From assembly GCF_002250565.1 (NCBI RefSeq), contig NZ_NMVJ01000006.1:62001-126000 (forward strand): DNA of 64,000 nucleotides, written 5' to 3'. Positions within the stretch are counted from its first letter, which is position 1, and every line of letters begins with the position of its first letter. The notes below the pieces were generated by a model that saw only the letters and a list, made by a program, of their open reading frames with translations, was not told the origin of the DNA and made no database searches. This DNA comes from Parenemella sanctibonifatiensis (GTDB lineage Bacteria > Actinomycetota > Actinomycetes > Propionibacteriales > Propionibacteriaceae). Both the position numbers and the translations under genes were made by a program. Below are positions 42,101 through 51,017 of the stretch, one piece after another.

Positions 42101-43287
42101 TGTCGTTCTGCTTCCTTCTCGAGGGTGGCCAGATCGTGGCGCAACTGCACCAGTTCGTCATCGGTCGTCGGTGGGCCGCCCAGCAGGGTCTGCTGGATCC
42201 AGCTCCGGTCGCGGCCGGTGCGCGACATCAGGCCCGCGACCAGGGCATCGGGGTCCTCGACGCCAAGTCGTTTGCCCAGGCGTTGCCGGGCGGCGCCGCG
42301 GAGCAACTGGGCAGCGCGGTCCCGGGCGCGGATCCGGTGATAGAGCCGGCCGTGGCCCTCGACGGTCTCCGAGGCCGGCACCACTGCGGGCAGCGGTTCG
42401 ACCAGGATCGGGCCGAACCGGCCGGGGCGTGAGGCAGCAAAGGCGATCAGCGACACCAGGCCCAAGGCAAGGGCATGGGGCCACCAACCGGGCAGCAGGG
42501 TCGGTCCGTCCTCATCGCGGGAGGAGCCGCCGGGGCCGTCGGCGATGGCCAGATCGCGACCGTTGGTCATCACCCAGTGCAGGTCATCGGTGCCGCCCAG
42601 CGCCGTCATCCACAGCGCCGCATTGCCCTCCTCGGCAAGGCTGGCGTTGTCCAGACCGCCAGCCAGCATCACCACGTCGATGTCGCCGACCGGGACGCGC
42701 ACCATGGCGTACGAGTCACCGTCCGGGTAGCACAGGACAGTGCCGGGCGGGGCGGCTCCGTTTGCGCGGAAGGTCTGGCCCTCGGCTTCACCGGTGCGCA
42801 TGGAACCGGCGTTGGCGGCAAGCGGGTCGCTGCAGTCGGGGTACAGCACGTGTGGATCGGTGGGTGCGCTGAGACGGAAGGGAAGGCTCAGCGGTCCGTC
42901 CACGGGCGGACTCAGCATCACGATGCGCTCCGGTGTGGCGGCGACCAGGCGTTCCTGCAGCAGCGCGTTGGGTCGCTTGGTCAGCAGCACGGTGCTGCCG
43001 CGCAGGTCCGGCGCCAACGCTTCGGCGTCCTCGACGACGACAATCTGTTGCCCCTGCTCCCGCAGCAGGGCAGCGAGGGCGGCGGCACCGTCGGGTTCGG
43101 TGCTGTCAGGCCCCAGCGTGGCGCTCCGCTCGGCGCTGCTCGACAGCCACACCATGCCGAAGCCGATGATCAACAGCAGCACCAGTGCGCCGGCCAGCCG
43201 GCGTACCCAACGCCGCCGCCACCATGGCACGGTGACGGGCCGGTCCTCCTCGCGTACGGACTGGTCTGGGGTGACGGTCTCAGTCAT
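42097..43287 (-). CDS. DUF4350 membrane protein
   Basis: The 396-residue protein has one N-terminal membrane helix (about 28-46). An extracytoplasmic alpha/beta domain follows (GAAALAALLREQGQQIVVVEDAEAL, DVVMLAGGLDNASLAEEGNAALWM), then a second helix (about 268-285) and a cytoplasmic tail. The DUF4350/GATase-like domain is typical of actinobacterial MoxR-DUF58 operons. It overlaps both neighbours by 4 bp. Its biochemical role is unknown. Confidence 0.85.
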   Translation of the reverse strand: MTETVTPDQSVREEDRPVTVPWWRRRWVRRLAGALVLLLIIGFGMVWLSSSAERSATLGPDSTEPDGAAALAALLREQGQQIVVVEDAEALAPDLRGSTVLLTKRPNALLQERLVAATPERIVMLSPPVDGPLSLPFRLSAPTDPHVLYPDCSDPLAANAGSMRTGEAEGQTFRANGAAPPGTVLCYPDGDSYAMVRVPVGDIDVVMLAGGLDNASLAEEGNAALWMTALGGTDDLHWVMTNGRDLAIADGPGGSSRDEDGPTLLPGWWPHALALGLVSLIAFAASRPGRFGPILVEPLPAVVPASETVEGHGRLYHRIRARDRAAQLLRGAARQRLGKRLGVEDPDALVAGLMSRTGRDRSWIQQTLLGGPPTTDDELVQLRHDLATLEKEAERQ

Positions 43288-43958
43288 GGGCGTACGCCCT
43301 CGGCTTCGGTGGGGACGCCGAGCAGGTCGGCGCCGCTGAGCCCGGTCTCGACCTGCTGACACAGGCCGTCGAACCACAACCAGGCGTCACGATCGGCGGG
43401 ATGATCCCCGTAGAGGACGTCATTGAAGAAGGTTGCGGTGGCGCTGAGGTTGGCCGCCTGACTGGGGACTGCCCGACCGGCCAGGGTGGCCACCTCGGTC
43501 GCCGTGCGCCCGATCCGCCGCTGCAGCAGGGTCCGGTCCTCCAGGTCACGCACCATCGCCCGGAACCGTTCGGTGACCGCCCCGATCCAGTCGCCCTTGC
43601 TGGCGGCGTCCTCGGCCCGGCTCCGGTAGTCCACCGGCGAGAGATGCGCTTCGGTCTCGACGACCTTGTCGCGGGAGGCGGTGAGCCGCGGGATGCCCAC
43701 GCGCCACACCAGAATGATCACGCCGACCAGCAGCACGCCGATGACGATCCACGCCACCACACTGCCGGAGGACTGCTCGAGCCGGGTCGGGTCGGTGAAG
43801 GACAACAGGTCGTTGAGCATCCGGTCCAGCCACCGGATCAGGTCGGTGAACCACGCCCACGGGTCGGTGTACTTGCCCTTCTGCAGCTCGGCCTGAGCCA
43901 ACTGCTGGGCTTCCTCGCGGGACAGCTCGACCGGGATCTCGAGCGGAACCGGGGTCAC
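43284..43958 (-). CDS. DUF4129 domain membrane protein
   Basis: The 224-residue protein begins with a cytosolic or external amphipathic region (ELSREEAQQLAQAELQKGKY), has one membrane helix (about 68-88), and ends in the DUF4129 domain with RRIGRTATEVATLAG and a DVLYGDHPADRDAW helix. DUF4129 domains accompany MoxR/DUF58 and transglutaminase-like genes. The GTG start overlaps the upstream gene by 4 bp. Function is unknown beyond this conserved linkage. Confidence 0.87.
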   Translation of the reverse strand: MTPVPLEIPVELSREEAQQLAQAELQKGKYTDPWAWFTDLIRWLDRMLNDLLSFTDPTRLEQSSGSVVAWIVIGVLLVGVIILVWRVGIPRLTASRDKVVETEAHLSPVDYRSRAEDAASKGDWIGAVTERFRAMVRDLEDRTLLQRRIGRTATEVATLAGRAVPSQAANLSATATFFNDVLYGDHPADRDAWLWFDGLCQQVETGLSGADLLGVPTEAEGVRP

Positions 43959-45016
43959 AGGTCGTCCTCCTGATCGGGGCGTCGTCGGGTCAGGCCATCG
44001 GGCTGGGGCGGCGCCAGCAGCGGGAAGCGGATGGCCAGGTCGATGCCTTCCCGACGCATCCGCAGATCAAGGTAGGCGATGGTCTGGACGGCGGCGAGGT
44101 AGCCGGCGAACAGGGTCATCGACAGCACGAGCACGATGGCGTACGCCACCGCCACGCCGGTCCCGAAGAAGGGATTGAAGACCGCCCCGTAGCCCACGAT
44201 GCTGATGATGTAGAGCTCGATCAGGGAACTGATGCCGACCTGGAGCAGCGAGGCGACCACGCTCAGCAGGATCGCTGCCGACAGGATCGCGGCCACCAGT
44301 CGCCACGAGTTGCGCCAGCCCACCAGCGCGATCGATCGGGTGGCGGCGGTGACGACCGTGGTGGGGTGGTGCGGCTTGCCGGGCCATTGGGGGGCGCGAC
44401 GGTTCTCGGCGATGTAGGTGGGGACCATCAGCGAGATCATGGCGTACCCCCACAGCCCGACGAGCGAGGCCACCAGGGCCACGCCGATCAGCGCCAGGTC
44501 CAGCTGGGCGGTGGGCACCCAGCGGGCAGCCAGCAGCATGCCGCCGATCGAGATGCCGCCGGCGACCGAGGAGATGACCAGGCTGAACAGATAGGTGAAC
44601 AGCCCCAGTCCCAGCATCGGCAGGATGCTGGCGAGCGCCGTACGCCAAGTCTGCGGCGCGGAGCGGACCAGGTCTTCGCCAAGCACGGTCACCAGGCTGG
44701 AACGGGTCAGCATCGCGGTGAGCCACATCAGCGCCCCGATCATGACGGCGATGCCGATGAGTACCAGGAGCACCGCGATGACCTGTTGCGCCTGCGGGTC
44801 GCTCCACTCGGCGACCGCGGCCATCACCAGGGCGCTGATGATGCTGTAGATGAGCAGGCACAGCGCGACCACCAGCGGCGCCAGCACCATCCGACCGGCG
44901 TTGCGGCGGACGATCAGGAAGGAGGCATCCATGACCTCGCCGATCGTCAGTGGTCGCAGCGGGATCAGTGCCGAACGGGCAGCGTCGAGGCGACGGGCTC
45001 GGCTGCGCTGATGCAT
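43955..45016 (-). CDS. Polytopic membrane protein heading the MoxR operon
   Basis: The 353-residue protein has a short basic N-terminus, then about six to eight hydrophobic segments (MVLAPLVVALCLLIYSIISAL, VIAVLLVLIGIAVMIGALMWL, LDLALIGVALVASLVGLWGYAM and more). The opening RPLTIGEVMDASFLIVRRN resembles membrane domains related to glycerophosphodiester phosphodiesterase-associated proteins, but no catalytic motif is seen. It is the first gene of the operon and is divergent from mtrA. ATG 45016 is preferred over an upstream GTG. Confidence 0.75.
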   Translation of the reverse strand: MHQRSRARRLDAARSALIPLRPLTIGEVMDASFLIVRRNAGRMVLAPLVVALCLLIYSIISALVMAAVAEWSDPQAQQVIAVLLVLIGIAVMIGALMWLTAMLTRSSLVTVLGEDLVRSAPQTWRTALASILPMLGLGLFTYLFSLVISSVAGGISIGGMLLAARWVPTAQLDLALIGVALVASLVGLWGYAMISLMVPTYIAENRRAPQWPGKPHHPTTVVTAATRSIALVGWRNSWRLVAAILSAAILLSVVASLLQVGISSLIELYIISIVGYGAVFNPFFGTGVAVAYAIVLVLSMTLFAGYLAAVQTIAYLDLRMRREGIDLAIRFPLLAPPQPDGLTRRRPDQEDDL

Positions 45017-45054
45017 TCGTTCAGTCTGCCATGGAGGCCGGTCCGGCGACCTGC

Positions 45055-45258
45055 TCACCAAGGCTCGTGGTGGTAATCGATCGTCACCAACACGTGCGCC
45101 ATCAGTTCGCCCTGGTGCTGGCCCAGCGCCCGGGCGGCTTCCTCAGGCGTCGAGGTCTGGCATTCGATCTGCTGTTCGGACGTCGGGCGGTCCGGGTAGC
45201 CACCCTACGACCCAGCGCGTGCGCCCGTGCTCCGGCAGTTTGTCGGTCCGACGGACTA
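45055..45258 (-). pseudogene. Possible small gene broken by one frameshift
   Basis: On the minus strand a coding-like stretch reads KLPEHGRTRWVV in one frame. After a one-base shift in the run near 45198-45206 it reads GGYPDRPTSEQQIECQTSTPEE and on to VLVTIDYHHEPW and a stop at 45055-45057. Neither piece has a convincing start in the final frame. It lies between the mtrA promoter and the MoxR-operon membrane gene, where the rest of the 290-bp gap shows nothing else. It may be a decayed short protein or chance. Confidence 0.35.
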
Positions 45259-45309
45259 GGATGAGGGTCCGGTCGGCCGAGCGCGCCGCCGGGAGCTGAT
45301 CGGAGGACC

Positions 45310-46011
45310 ATGGCCGAGGTGAGCCCACCGCAGATTCTTGTTGTCGACGATGATCCCGGAGTCTCCGAGATGCTCCAGATCGTGTTGCGTCAGGAGGGTT
45401 ACGAGACCCACTGGTGCGGCCGTGGTGACCAGGCGCTGTTGGCGTTCCGCCGCGTCAAGCCGGATCTGGTGCTGCTGGACCTGATGCTGCCGGGCCGCGA
45501 CGGCGTCGACGTGTGTCGCGACATCCGCGCCGAATCCGGGGTGCCGATCGTGATGCTGACCGCCCGGTCCGAGACCAACGACATCGTCACCGGTCTGGAG
45601 GCCGGCGCCGATGACTACATCGCCAAGCCGCCGAAGGCCAAGGAGCTGCTGGCCCGGATCCGGACCCGGTTGCGGCGCAGTCAGCCCGACCAGGGCGAGG
45701 AGGACCTGCGCATCGGGGACGTGACGATCAATGTCGCAGCCCACACCGTCAAGCGGGGCGAGGAGCAGGTCAACCTGACCCCGCTGGAGTTCGAGCTGCT
45801 GTTGGCGTTGGCCCGCAAGCCCCACACCGTCTTCAGCCGAGAAGCGCTGTTGTCGCAGGTGTGGGGTTATCGCCATGCCGCCGACACCCGACTGGTGAAT
45901 GTGCACGTGCAGCGGCTGCGGTCCAAGGTGGAACGCGACCCCGAGCATCCCAGCATCGTCGTCACGGTCCGAGGAGTCGGCTATCGCGCCGGCGACGTGC
46001 CGCAGGACTGA
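45310..46011 (+). CDS. mtrA: Response regulator MtrA
   Basis: The 233-residue OmpR-family regulator has an acidic cluster VVDDDPG (11-17), phospho-acceptor Asp57 (LLDLMLPG), MLTARSE, and Lys in YIAKPPKAKEL. Its winged helix contains LEFELLLALARKPHTVFSREAL and VHVQRLRSKVE. MtrA is essential in mycobacteria and controls cell-wall, division and osmotic genes. It is followed by mtrB and lpqB with almost no spacing, the classic actinobacterial operon. A TAGGAT -10 box lies at 45257-45262. Confidence 0.97.
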   Translation: MAEVSPPQILVVDDDPGVSEMLQIVLRQEGYETHWCGRGDQALLAFRRVKPDLVLLDLMLPGRDGVDVCRDIRAESGVPIVMLTARSETNDIVTGLEAGADDYIAKPPKAKELLARIRTRLRRSQPDQGEEDLRIGDVTINVAAHTVKRGEEQVNLTPLEFELLLALARKPHTVFSREALLSQVWGYRHAADTRLVNVHVQRLRSKVERDPEHPSIVVTVRGVGYRAGDVPQD

Positions 46012-46017
46012 GGTCTG

Positions 46018-47586
46018 GTGAGTCGAGGCTGGCGGCGGTGGTGGCGCGCACCCATCACGGTGTGGCGCAGTTCGCTGCCGCTGCGGGTGGTGGGCGGCAC
46101 CCTGGTGCTGTCCACCGTGATCTCGCTGCTGGGCGGCTGGTTCCTGGTGGGGCAGGCCCGACAGGGCGTACTGGAGGGCAAAGAGCGTACGGCCGTGGCC
46201 GAGGCGACCACAGCGCTGGACAATGCGCAGCGGCAGTTGCGCTCCAGCGAACTGCGTACCTCCAATGTCAACGAGCGGCTCACCCAGCTCGCATTCGACG
46301 TCGCCGCCCAGGGACACGCGTCCGGCCAGTACCAGGTGGTCCTGGAAGGGCCGGTCTCCGACATCTATTCGGGACGGATCTCGCCGACATCAGTGCCGGC
46401 CGGACTGCGTGAGGAAGTCGGGACGTCTGGCGGCATGGTGATGACCTACACCAGCATCGACTACACCGACCAGTCAGCCGCCGAGCCCGGACTCGTGGTG
46501 GGTGGGGTTCTGGTCGCGCCCGGCGTGGGCCGGTTCCCGGTCTATTTCATCTTCCCGCTCAGCCAGGAGGTCGACACGCTGCGGGTGATGCAGCAGGCCG
46601 TCATCACCACGGTGGCATTGCTGATCGTGGCGATGACCGGAGTCGCGTTTCTGATCTCCCAGCAGGTCGTCGCGCCGATCCGCCGGGCCCGCCGCGCCGC
46701 CGAATCCCTGGCGAGCGGGCACTGGGAGGACCGGATGGAGGTCAAGGGCACCGACGACCTGGCCAGCCTGGCCGACTCGATGAACAACATGGCCTCCGAG
46801 CTGCACAAACAGATCACCCAGCTGGAGGACCTGTCGCGGGTGCAGCAACGATTCGTCTCCGATGTCTCCCACGAGCTGCGTACGCCGCTGACGACGGTCC
46901 GGATGGCCGCCGAGATGATGTACGAGGGGCGTGACGAACTCGACCCGATGATGGCCCGGTGCGCCGAACTGCTCTATGACGAGTTGGACCGTTTCGAGGA
47001 ACTGCTCTCGGACCTGTTGGAGATCTCCCGTTTCGACGCCGGCGCGGCGGTGCTGACGTTGGAGGAGACCGACCTGGTCACCGTGGTGTTGGCGGAGGTC
47101 GCTGCGCAGGAAGCCTTCGCCCAGCGGCAGGGCTGCGAGTTGCGGACCCACCTGCCAGCCAGTTGCACCGCCGAGGTGGACGAGCGGCGGGTACGCCGGA
47201 TCCTGCGCAACCTCATCACCAACGCCATCGAGCACGGCGAACAGCGCCCGATCGACATCCGCCTGGTCGCGACCGAGGAAGCCGCAGCCATCGCGGTGCG
47301 CGACCACGGCATCGGCTTCCAGGCCTCCCAGGTGCGGCAGGTGTTCGTACGCTTCTGGCGCGCCGACCCGTCCCGCGCCCGGACCGTGGGCGGCAACGGG
47401 CTGGGACTGGCGATCTCGATGGAGGATGCGCTGCTGCACGGTGGCTGGCTGAACGCATGGGGCCGCCCGGGACAGGGCGCCCAGTTCCGGCTGACATTGC
47501 CGCGTCACGCCGGGGCGGACCTCACGGTGTCACCGATGCCCGTGATGCCGCAGGATCTCACCGAATCAGTGGAGGCCAAACGATGA
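46018..47586 (+). CDS. mtrB: Sensor histidine kinase MtrB
   Basis: The 522-residue kinase has two membrane helices (about 22-45 and 192-213) enclosing a sensor of about 145 residues. A HAMP domain (about 216-268), His285 in SDVSHELRTPL, and an HATPase domain with NLITNAIEHG, RDHGIGF, FVRFWRAD and GLGLAIS boxes follow. It phosphorylates MtrA and localises at septum and poles in relatives. The GTG lies 6 nt after the mtrA stop, and the stop overlaps lpqB. Confidence 0.97.
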   Translation: MSRGWRRWWRAPITVWRSSLPLRVVGGTLVLSTVISLLGGWFLVGQARQGVLEGKERTAVAEATTALDNAQRQLRSSELRTSNVNERLTQLAFDVAAQGHASGQYQVVLEGPVSDIYSGRISPTSVPAGLREEVGTSGGMVMTYTSIDYTDQSAAEPGLVVGGVLVAPGVGRFPVYFIFPLSQEVDTLRVMQQAVITTVALLIVAMTGVAFLISQQVVAPIRRARRAAESLASGHWEDRMEVKGTDDLASLADSMNNMASELHKQITQLEDLSRVQQRFVSDVSHELRTPLTTVRMAAEMMYEGRDELDPMMARCAELLYDELDRFEELLSDLLEISRFDAGAAVLTLEETDLVTVVLAEVAAQEAFAQRQGCELRTHLPASCTAEVDERRVRRILRNLITNAIEHGEQRPIDIRLVATEEAAAIAVRDHGIGFQASQVRQVFVRFWRADPSRARTVGGNGLGLAISMEDALLHGGWLNAWGRPGQGAQFRLTLPRHAGADLTVSPMPVMPQDLTESVEAKR

Positions 47587-49340
47587 CGGGGGCGTGGAGC
47601 CGGCGCGGTTTCCTCGCCGGGTTGGGGGTTTTCGGGCTGGCGGCCGCCGGCTGCGTACGGGTGCCCACCGAGGGTCCGATCGAGCAGGTCAACCCGACCC
47701 CCCGCAATGAGGATGCGACCGTCCAGATCAATCCCGAGCCGCCCGCACCCGATGCCAGCCCGGCACTGATCATCGACGGTTTCCTGCATGCGATGGCGAC
47801 CTTCGAGCCCGGTTATGTCACGGCCCGGGCCTACCTCACCGAGGGTGGTGGGGAGCGGTGGAAGCCGGAGATCGGGGTCCGGATCCCGCGCGACGGCTAT
47901 CCGGCCAGCATCTCCCAGGGACGAGCGGTGCTGGACGCCCCGTTGGTGGCGACCGTGTCGAGCGCCGGCGTGTACCGACGCTCCAGCGAACGCGTCAGCC
48001 ACGACTTCGGCCTGGTGCAGGACCCCGCCGGTCAGTGGCGCATCGATTCGCCGCCCGATGGTCTGTTGGTGCCGCAGTATCTCTTCGACCGCTCCTATGT
48101 GGCGATCCCGCTCTACTTCTTCGAACGGGGGCTGCGCAACCTGGTTGCGAGCCCGATCCATCTGCCGAGTCGGCTTGCTGAACCGTTCACGATCTTCGAC
48201 CGGCTTCTCAAGGGCCCCAGTGGGGGACTTGCCGAAGCCCTGGTGTCGTTACTGCCTGCCGACGCCAGCCAGTCGACCCTTACCGTGGCCGAGGGCATCG
48301 CGCAGATCAACCTGCCGACGGCGGCGCAGGAGTTGCCCGATGATGTCCGGACGCGGTTGGCGGCGCAACTGGTGTGGAGCCTGCGGTCGTGGGGCGAACT
48401 GCGGGCGATCCGGCTGTTCGCCGGCACCGAACCACTGACGGTGCCCGAACAGGGTGCCCAAGGTCTGATCGGGCTGCAGTCGATGGAACGGTTCGCACCA
48501 GTGCAGGCGCGTTTGGCGACCCAGACCTTCGCGGTGATCGACGGCCGGGTGGTGCGCCAGGAGCAGGCCGACAGTGACCCGGTGCCGGTGGCCGGTGCGC
48601 TGGGCCGGGGCGAGATTCCGATCGGCACGCTGGGCGTGAGCTATGACGGATTCACCATGGCGGTGGTTGATCCGGATCGCCGCTCGCTGTCCAGGGTGAC
48701 GGTGTCGGGCGAGGCCGCTCCCGAACCCATGCTGGTCGATCTGCATCGGGTGCTACGGCCCCAGTTCAGCCGGTTCGACGAGATCTGGACATTCGCCACC
48801 GACCCGGCGGGGCAGCAACGGCTCTGGTCGGTCTTCCCGGGCGCCAGCGAGGCGACCGAGGTGCCGGCTCCGGCCCTGACTGAACGGGACGTGATCGGTT
48901 TCTGCCTGTCTCCCGACGGCGTACGCCTGGCGGTTCTGGTGCGGGGTCCGGACGGGATGGTTCGGGTGGGCGTGGCGCCGGTGATCCGGGAGGGCGAGCT
49001 GCGCCTGGGGGAGTGGCAAGCATTGGAACTGGCCAATGCTGACGTGGACCCGGACCGGTTGGTGGATCTGGCCTGGGCCTCGGACACCGAGCTGTTGCTG
49101 GTCGGTCAGGACCGCGATGACCTGCGCTCCACGGTGCATCTGTTGGGGGTGGACAGCCAGGAGTTCCGCCAGATCTCCCAGTCTGAGGACTGGGGGGCGC
49201 CGCGATTGTCGGCGGCCCCGCGTACGGCGGGCATCCGGGCCGTGGTGGTGTCCCAGGACGGTCGGCTGTGGCGCTATGAGGACGACTACCGCTGGACACT
49301 GTCAGCCTCCTCGGTAGAGCTGGCCGTCTTCCCGGGCTGA
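47583..49340 (+). CDS. lpqB: Lipoprotein LpqB (MtrAB accessory)
   Basis: The 585-residue lipoprotein has the signal TGAWSRRGFLAGLG with lipobox LAAAGC. It contains a GerMN-like domain (about 190-330: LVSLLPADASQSTLTVAEGIAQINL) and a beta-propeller-like C-terminal half with repeated strands (SYDGFTMAVVDPDRRSLSRV, LSPDGVRLAVLV). LpqB binds the MtrB sensor and modulates MtrA signalling. The ATG overlaps the mtrB stop by 4 bp (ATGA), so all three are co-translated. Confidence 0.96.
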   Translation: MTGAWSRRGFLAGLGVFGLAAAGCVRVPTEGPIEQVNPTPRNEDATVQINPEPPAPDASPALIIDGFLHAMATFEPGYVTARAYLTEGGGERWKPEIGVRIPRDGYPASISQGRAVLDAPLVATVSSAGVYRRSSERVSHDFGLVQDPAGQWRIDSPPDGLLVPQYLFDRSYVAIPLYFFERGLRNLVASPIHLPSRLAEPFTIFDRLLKGPSGGLAEALVSLLPADASQSTLTVAEGIAQINLPTAAQELPDDVRTRLAAQLVWSLRSWGELRAIRLFAGTEPLTVPEQGAQGLIGLQSMERFAPVQARLATQTFAVIDGRVVRQEQADSDPVPVAGALGRGEIPIGTLGVSYDGFTMAVVDPDRRSLSRVTVSGEAAPEPMLVDLHRVLRPQFSRFDEIWTFATDPAGQQRLWSVFPGASEATEVPAPALTERDVIGFCLSPDGVRLAVLVRGPDGMVRVGVAPVIREGELRLGEWQALELANADVDPDRLVDLAWASDTELLLVGQDRDDLRSTVHLLGVDSQEFRQISQSEDWGAPRLSAAPRTAGIRAVVVSQDGRLWRYEDDYRWTLSASSVELAVFPG

Positions 49341-49343
49341 GCC

Positions 49344-50033
49344 GTGCGACTCATCGATGCGGCCGCCGACCTGCTGCTGGGAGCCTCCTGTCCCGGCTGT
49401 GAGCACCCCGGCTGGGGCCTGTGCCAGGCCTGTCGCGCTCATCTTGAGCACCACCGGATCAACCGGCATCGACCCGATCCCTGTCCGGATCGTTTTCCGG
49501 ACACGTGGGCCGCTGCCGAATATGACGTGGTGCTGCAGCGGCTGCTGCGTCAGTACAAAGAGCGGGGTGCGTGGCAGTTGCAACGCCGGCTGGGCGCATG
49601 TCTGGCGCGATCAGTGGGGGCGCTGCTGCTCGAGACGGCGGCCGGCGACGCTGCTGGTGCCCGGGTGGTGTTGGTGCCGGCGCCGTCGGCCGATGCCGCC
49701 GTACGCGAGCGGGGCCTGGATGCCACGGCGGTGTTGGCCCGGTCTGCGGCGGCTCAGCTGGGCCGGATCGGCGTACGCATGCAGGTCAGGCAACTGCTGC
49801 GGCAAGGGTCGCTGGTGGCGGATCAGTCCGGTCTCGATGCCCAGCAGCGGGCAGCGAACCTGGCTGGCGGTCTGCGCCTGCGCGGGTCGGTGCCGACGGG
49901 AGCGGGCGCCATCCTCGTTGACGATCTGGTCACCACAGGGGCCACCTTGGTGGAGATGCGGCGAGTGGTGGAGGCCGCAGGGATGCACGTGCTCGGGGCA
50001 GCGGTGGTGGCCGCCACCCAGCGTCGAAGCTGA
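49344..50033 (+). CDS. comF: ComF-family phosphoribosyltransferase-like protein
   Basis: The 229-residue protein has an N-terminal zinc-ribbon-like pair (CPGCEHPGWGLCQAC), a central segment RLLRQYKERGAW typical of ComF, and the PRPP-loop ILVDDLVTTGATL near residues 191-203. In competent bacteria ComF helps imported single-stranded DNA; in actinobacteria the role is unclear. The GTG lies 3 nt after the lpqB stop. No other competence gene is in the window. Confidence 0.92.
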   Translation: MRLIDAAADLLLGASCPGCEHPGWGLCQACRAHLEHHRINRHRPDPCPDRFPDTWAAAEYDVVLQRLLRQYKERGAWQLQRRLGACLARSVGALLLETAAGDAAGARVVLVPAPSADAAVRERGLDATAVLARSAAAQLGRIGVRMQVRQLLRQGSLVADQSGLDAQQRAANLAGGLRLRGSVPTGAGAILVDDLVTTGATLVEMRRVVEAAGMHVLGAAVVAATQRRS

Positions 50034-50060
50034 AGCCGCGTTGCTGAAGCAGGTGTCGAC

Positions 50061-50076
50061 TGTGAGATTGCTCACG
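50061..50076. promoter_or_regulatory. CRP/GlxR-like site upstream of hpf
   Basis: TGTGAGATTGCTCACG fits the TGTGA-N6-TCACA consensus of CRP-family regulators at all but the last base. It lies 181 bp before the hpf start and upstream of a TAATGT -10-like box (about 50117-50122). Binding is inferred. Confidence 0.5.
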
Positions 50077-50147
50077 ACCCGGCGCGGCCCCCTGTTGCGG
50101 TCGGCGTCGGGAGCGGTAATGTTTCGTCATGGAGCGACACAGCGCCA

Positions 50148-50175
50148 GCCCTCATCACCTTTGATGGGGGCTTTT
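50148..50175 (+). promoter_or_regulatory. Hairpin with T-tail in the hpf leader
   Basis: GCCCTCATC (50148-50156) pairs with GATGGGGGC (50163-50171, one G-U) around ACCTTT, followed by TTTT. It could end upstream transcription or act as an attenuator, since it lies between the candidate promoter and the hpf start. Confidence 0.55.
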
Positions 50176-50256
50176 GCGGTTCCGCTCCTGTCCCTGATCA
50201 CGTTGGCAGGGGCCCGCGGTTGCCGGGGACGGCGACCAGAGCAAGGAGGTACACCC

Positions 50257-50898
50257 ATGGACGTTCAGGTCACCGGGCGGCATTGCAAGCTCAGTGCGGA
50301 TTTCCAGGAACAGGTCATCGAGCGCATGCAGGCCGTCGAGCGACTGCGTGACCGCGTGATCCGCGCCGAGGTCATGGTGTCGCCGACGACACGGACCAAG
50401 GATCCCGACGACGCCGTCAAGGTGGAGATCACGCTCCACAGCAAGGGTCCCGTGGTGCGAGCCGAGGGCCGCAACCAGGACAAGCAGGTCGCCTTCGACC
50501 AAGCGATGGAGCGCCTCAAGACCCAGCTGCGCAAGGCCGCCGACCGCCGCAAGGTGAGTCGCGGCAACCATCGACCGATCTCGGTGGCCGAAGCCACCGC
50601 AGCGCTCAACCAGCTCGACCTGATCGAGGGGTTGCCCGACGAAGAGCAGGTGCCGACCCAGACCATTGCCGGGCTCGAGGTGCAAGGCGATGGCCCGCTG
50701 GTGGTCCGGGAGAAGGTCTTCCCTGCGACGCCGCTCACCCTGGCGCAGGCGCTGGATGAGATGGAGCTGGTCGGCCACGACTTCTTCCTCTACGTCGACG
50801 CCGAGACCCGCCGGCCGAGCGTGGTCTACAAGCGCAAGGCTTACAGCTACGGCGTCATCCACCTTGACGTCGAGGACTCCTTGGAGGCCAGCGCCTGA
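50257..50898 (+). CDS. hpf: Long-form ribosome hibernation promoting factor
   Basis: The 213-residue protein has the N-terminal S30AE/HPF domain (about 1-105: VQVTGRHCKLSADFQEQVIERM, VEITLHSKGPVVRAEG). After a linker comes the C-terminal dimerisation domain (about 150-213: PLTLAQALDEMELVGHDF, DAETRRPSVVYKRK, YGVIHLD). Long HPF forms 100S dimers of resting ribosomes. AAGGAGGT lies 6 nt before the ATG. It sits between comF and ppk2. The long leader with a CRP-like site and a hairpin suggests growth-phase control. Confidence 0.96.
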   Translation: MDVQVTGRHCKLSADFQEQVIERMQAVERLRDRVIRAEVMVSPTTRTKDPDDAVKVEITLHSKGPVVRAEGRNQDKQVAFDQAMERLKTQLRKAADRRKVSRGNHRPISVAEATAALNQLDLIEGLPDEEQVPTQTIAGLEVQGDGPLVVREKVFPATPLTLAQALDEMELVGHDFFLYVDAETRRPSVVYKRKAYSYGVIHLDVEDSLEASA

Positions 50899-51017
50899 GT
50901 GACTCCCGGCGGCCCCCTCGCGCATGGCGTGAGGGGGCCGCCGGCTGTGTGGCTCCGGCCCACAGTGTTTGCCGGTATGTCACCCAGCAGCCCGACAGGA
51001 ACGGTAAGAATGGGGCC

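Noticed and set aside
42171-42872. 233-residue Arg/Gly-rich frame on the plus strand
   Set aside because: Antisense to the DUF4350 gene, with the composition of a shadow frame and no domain.
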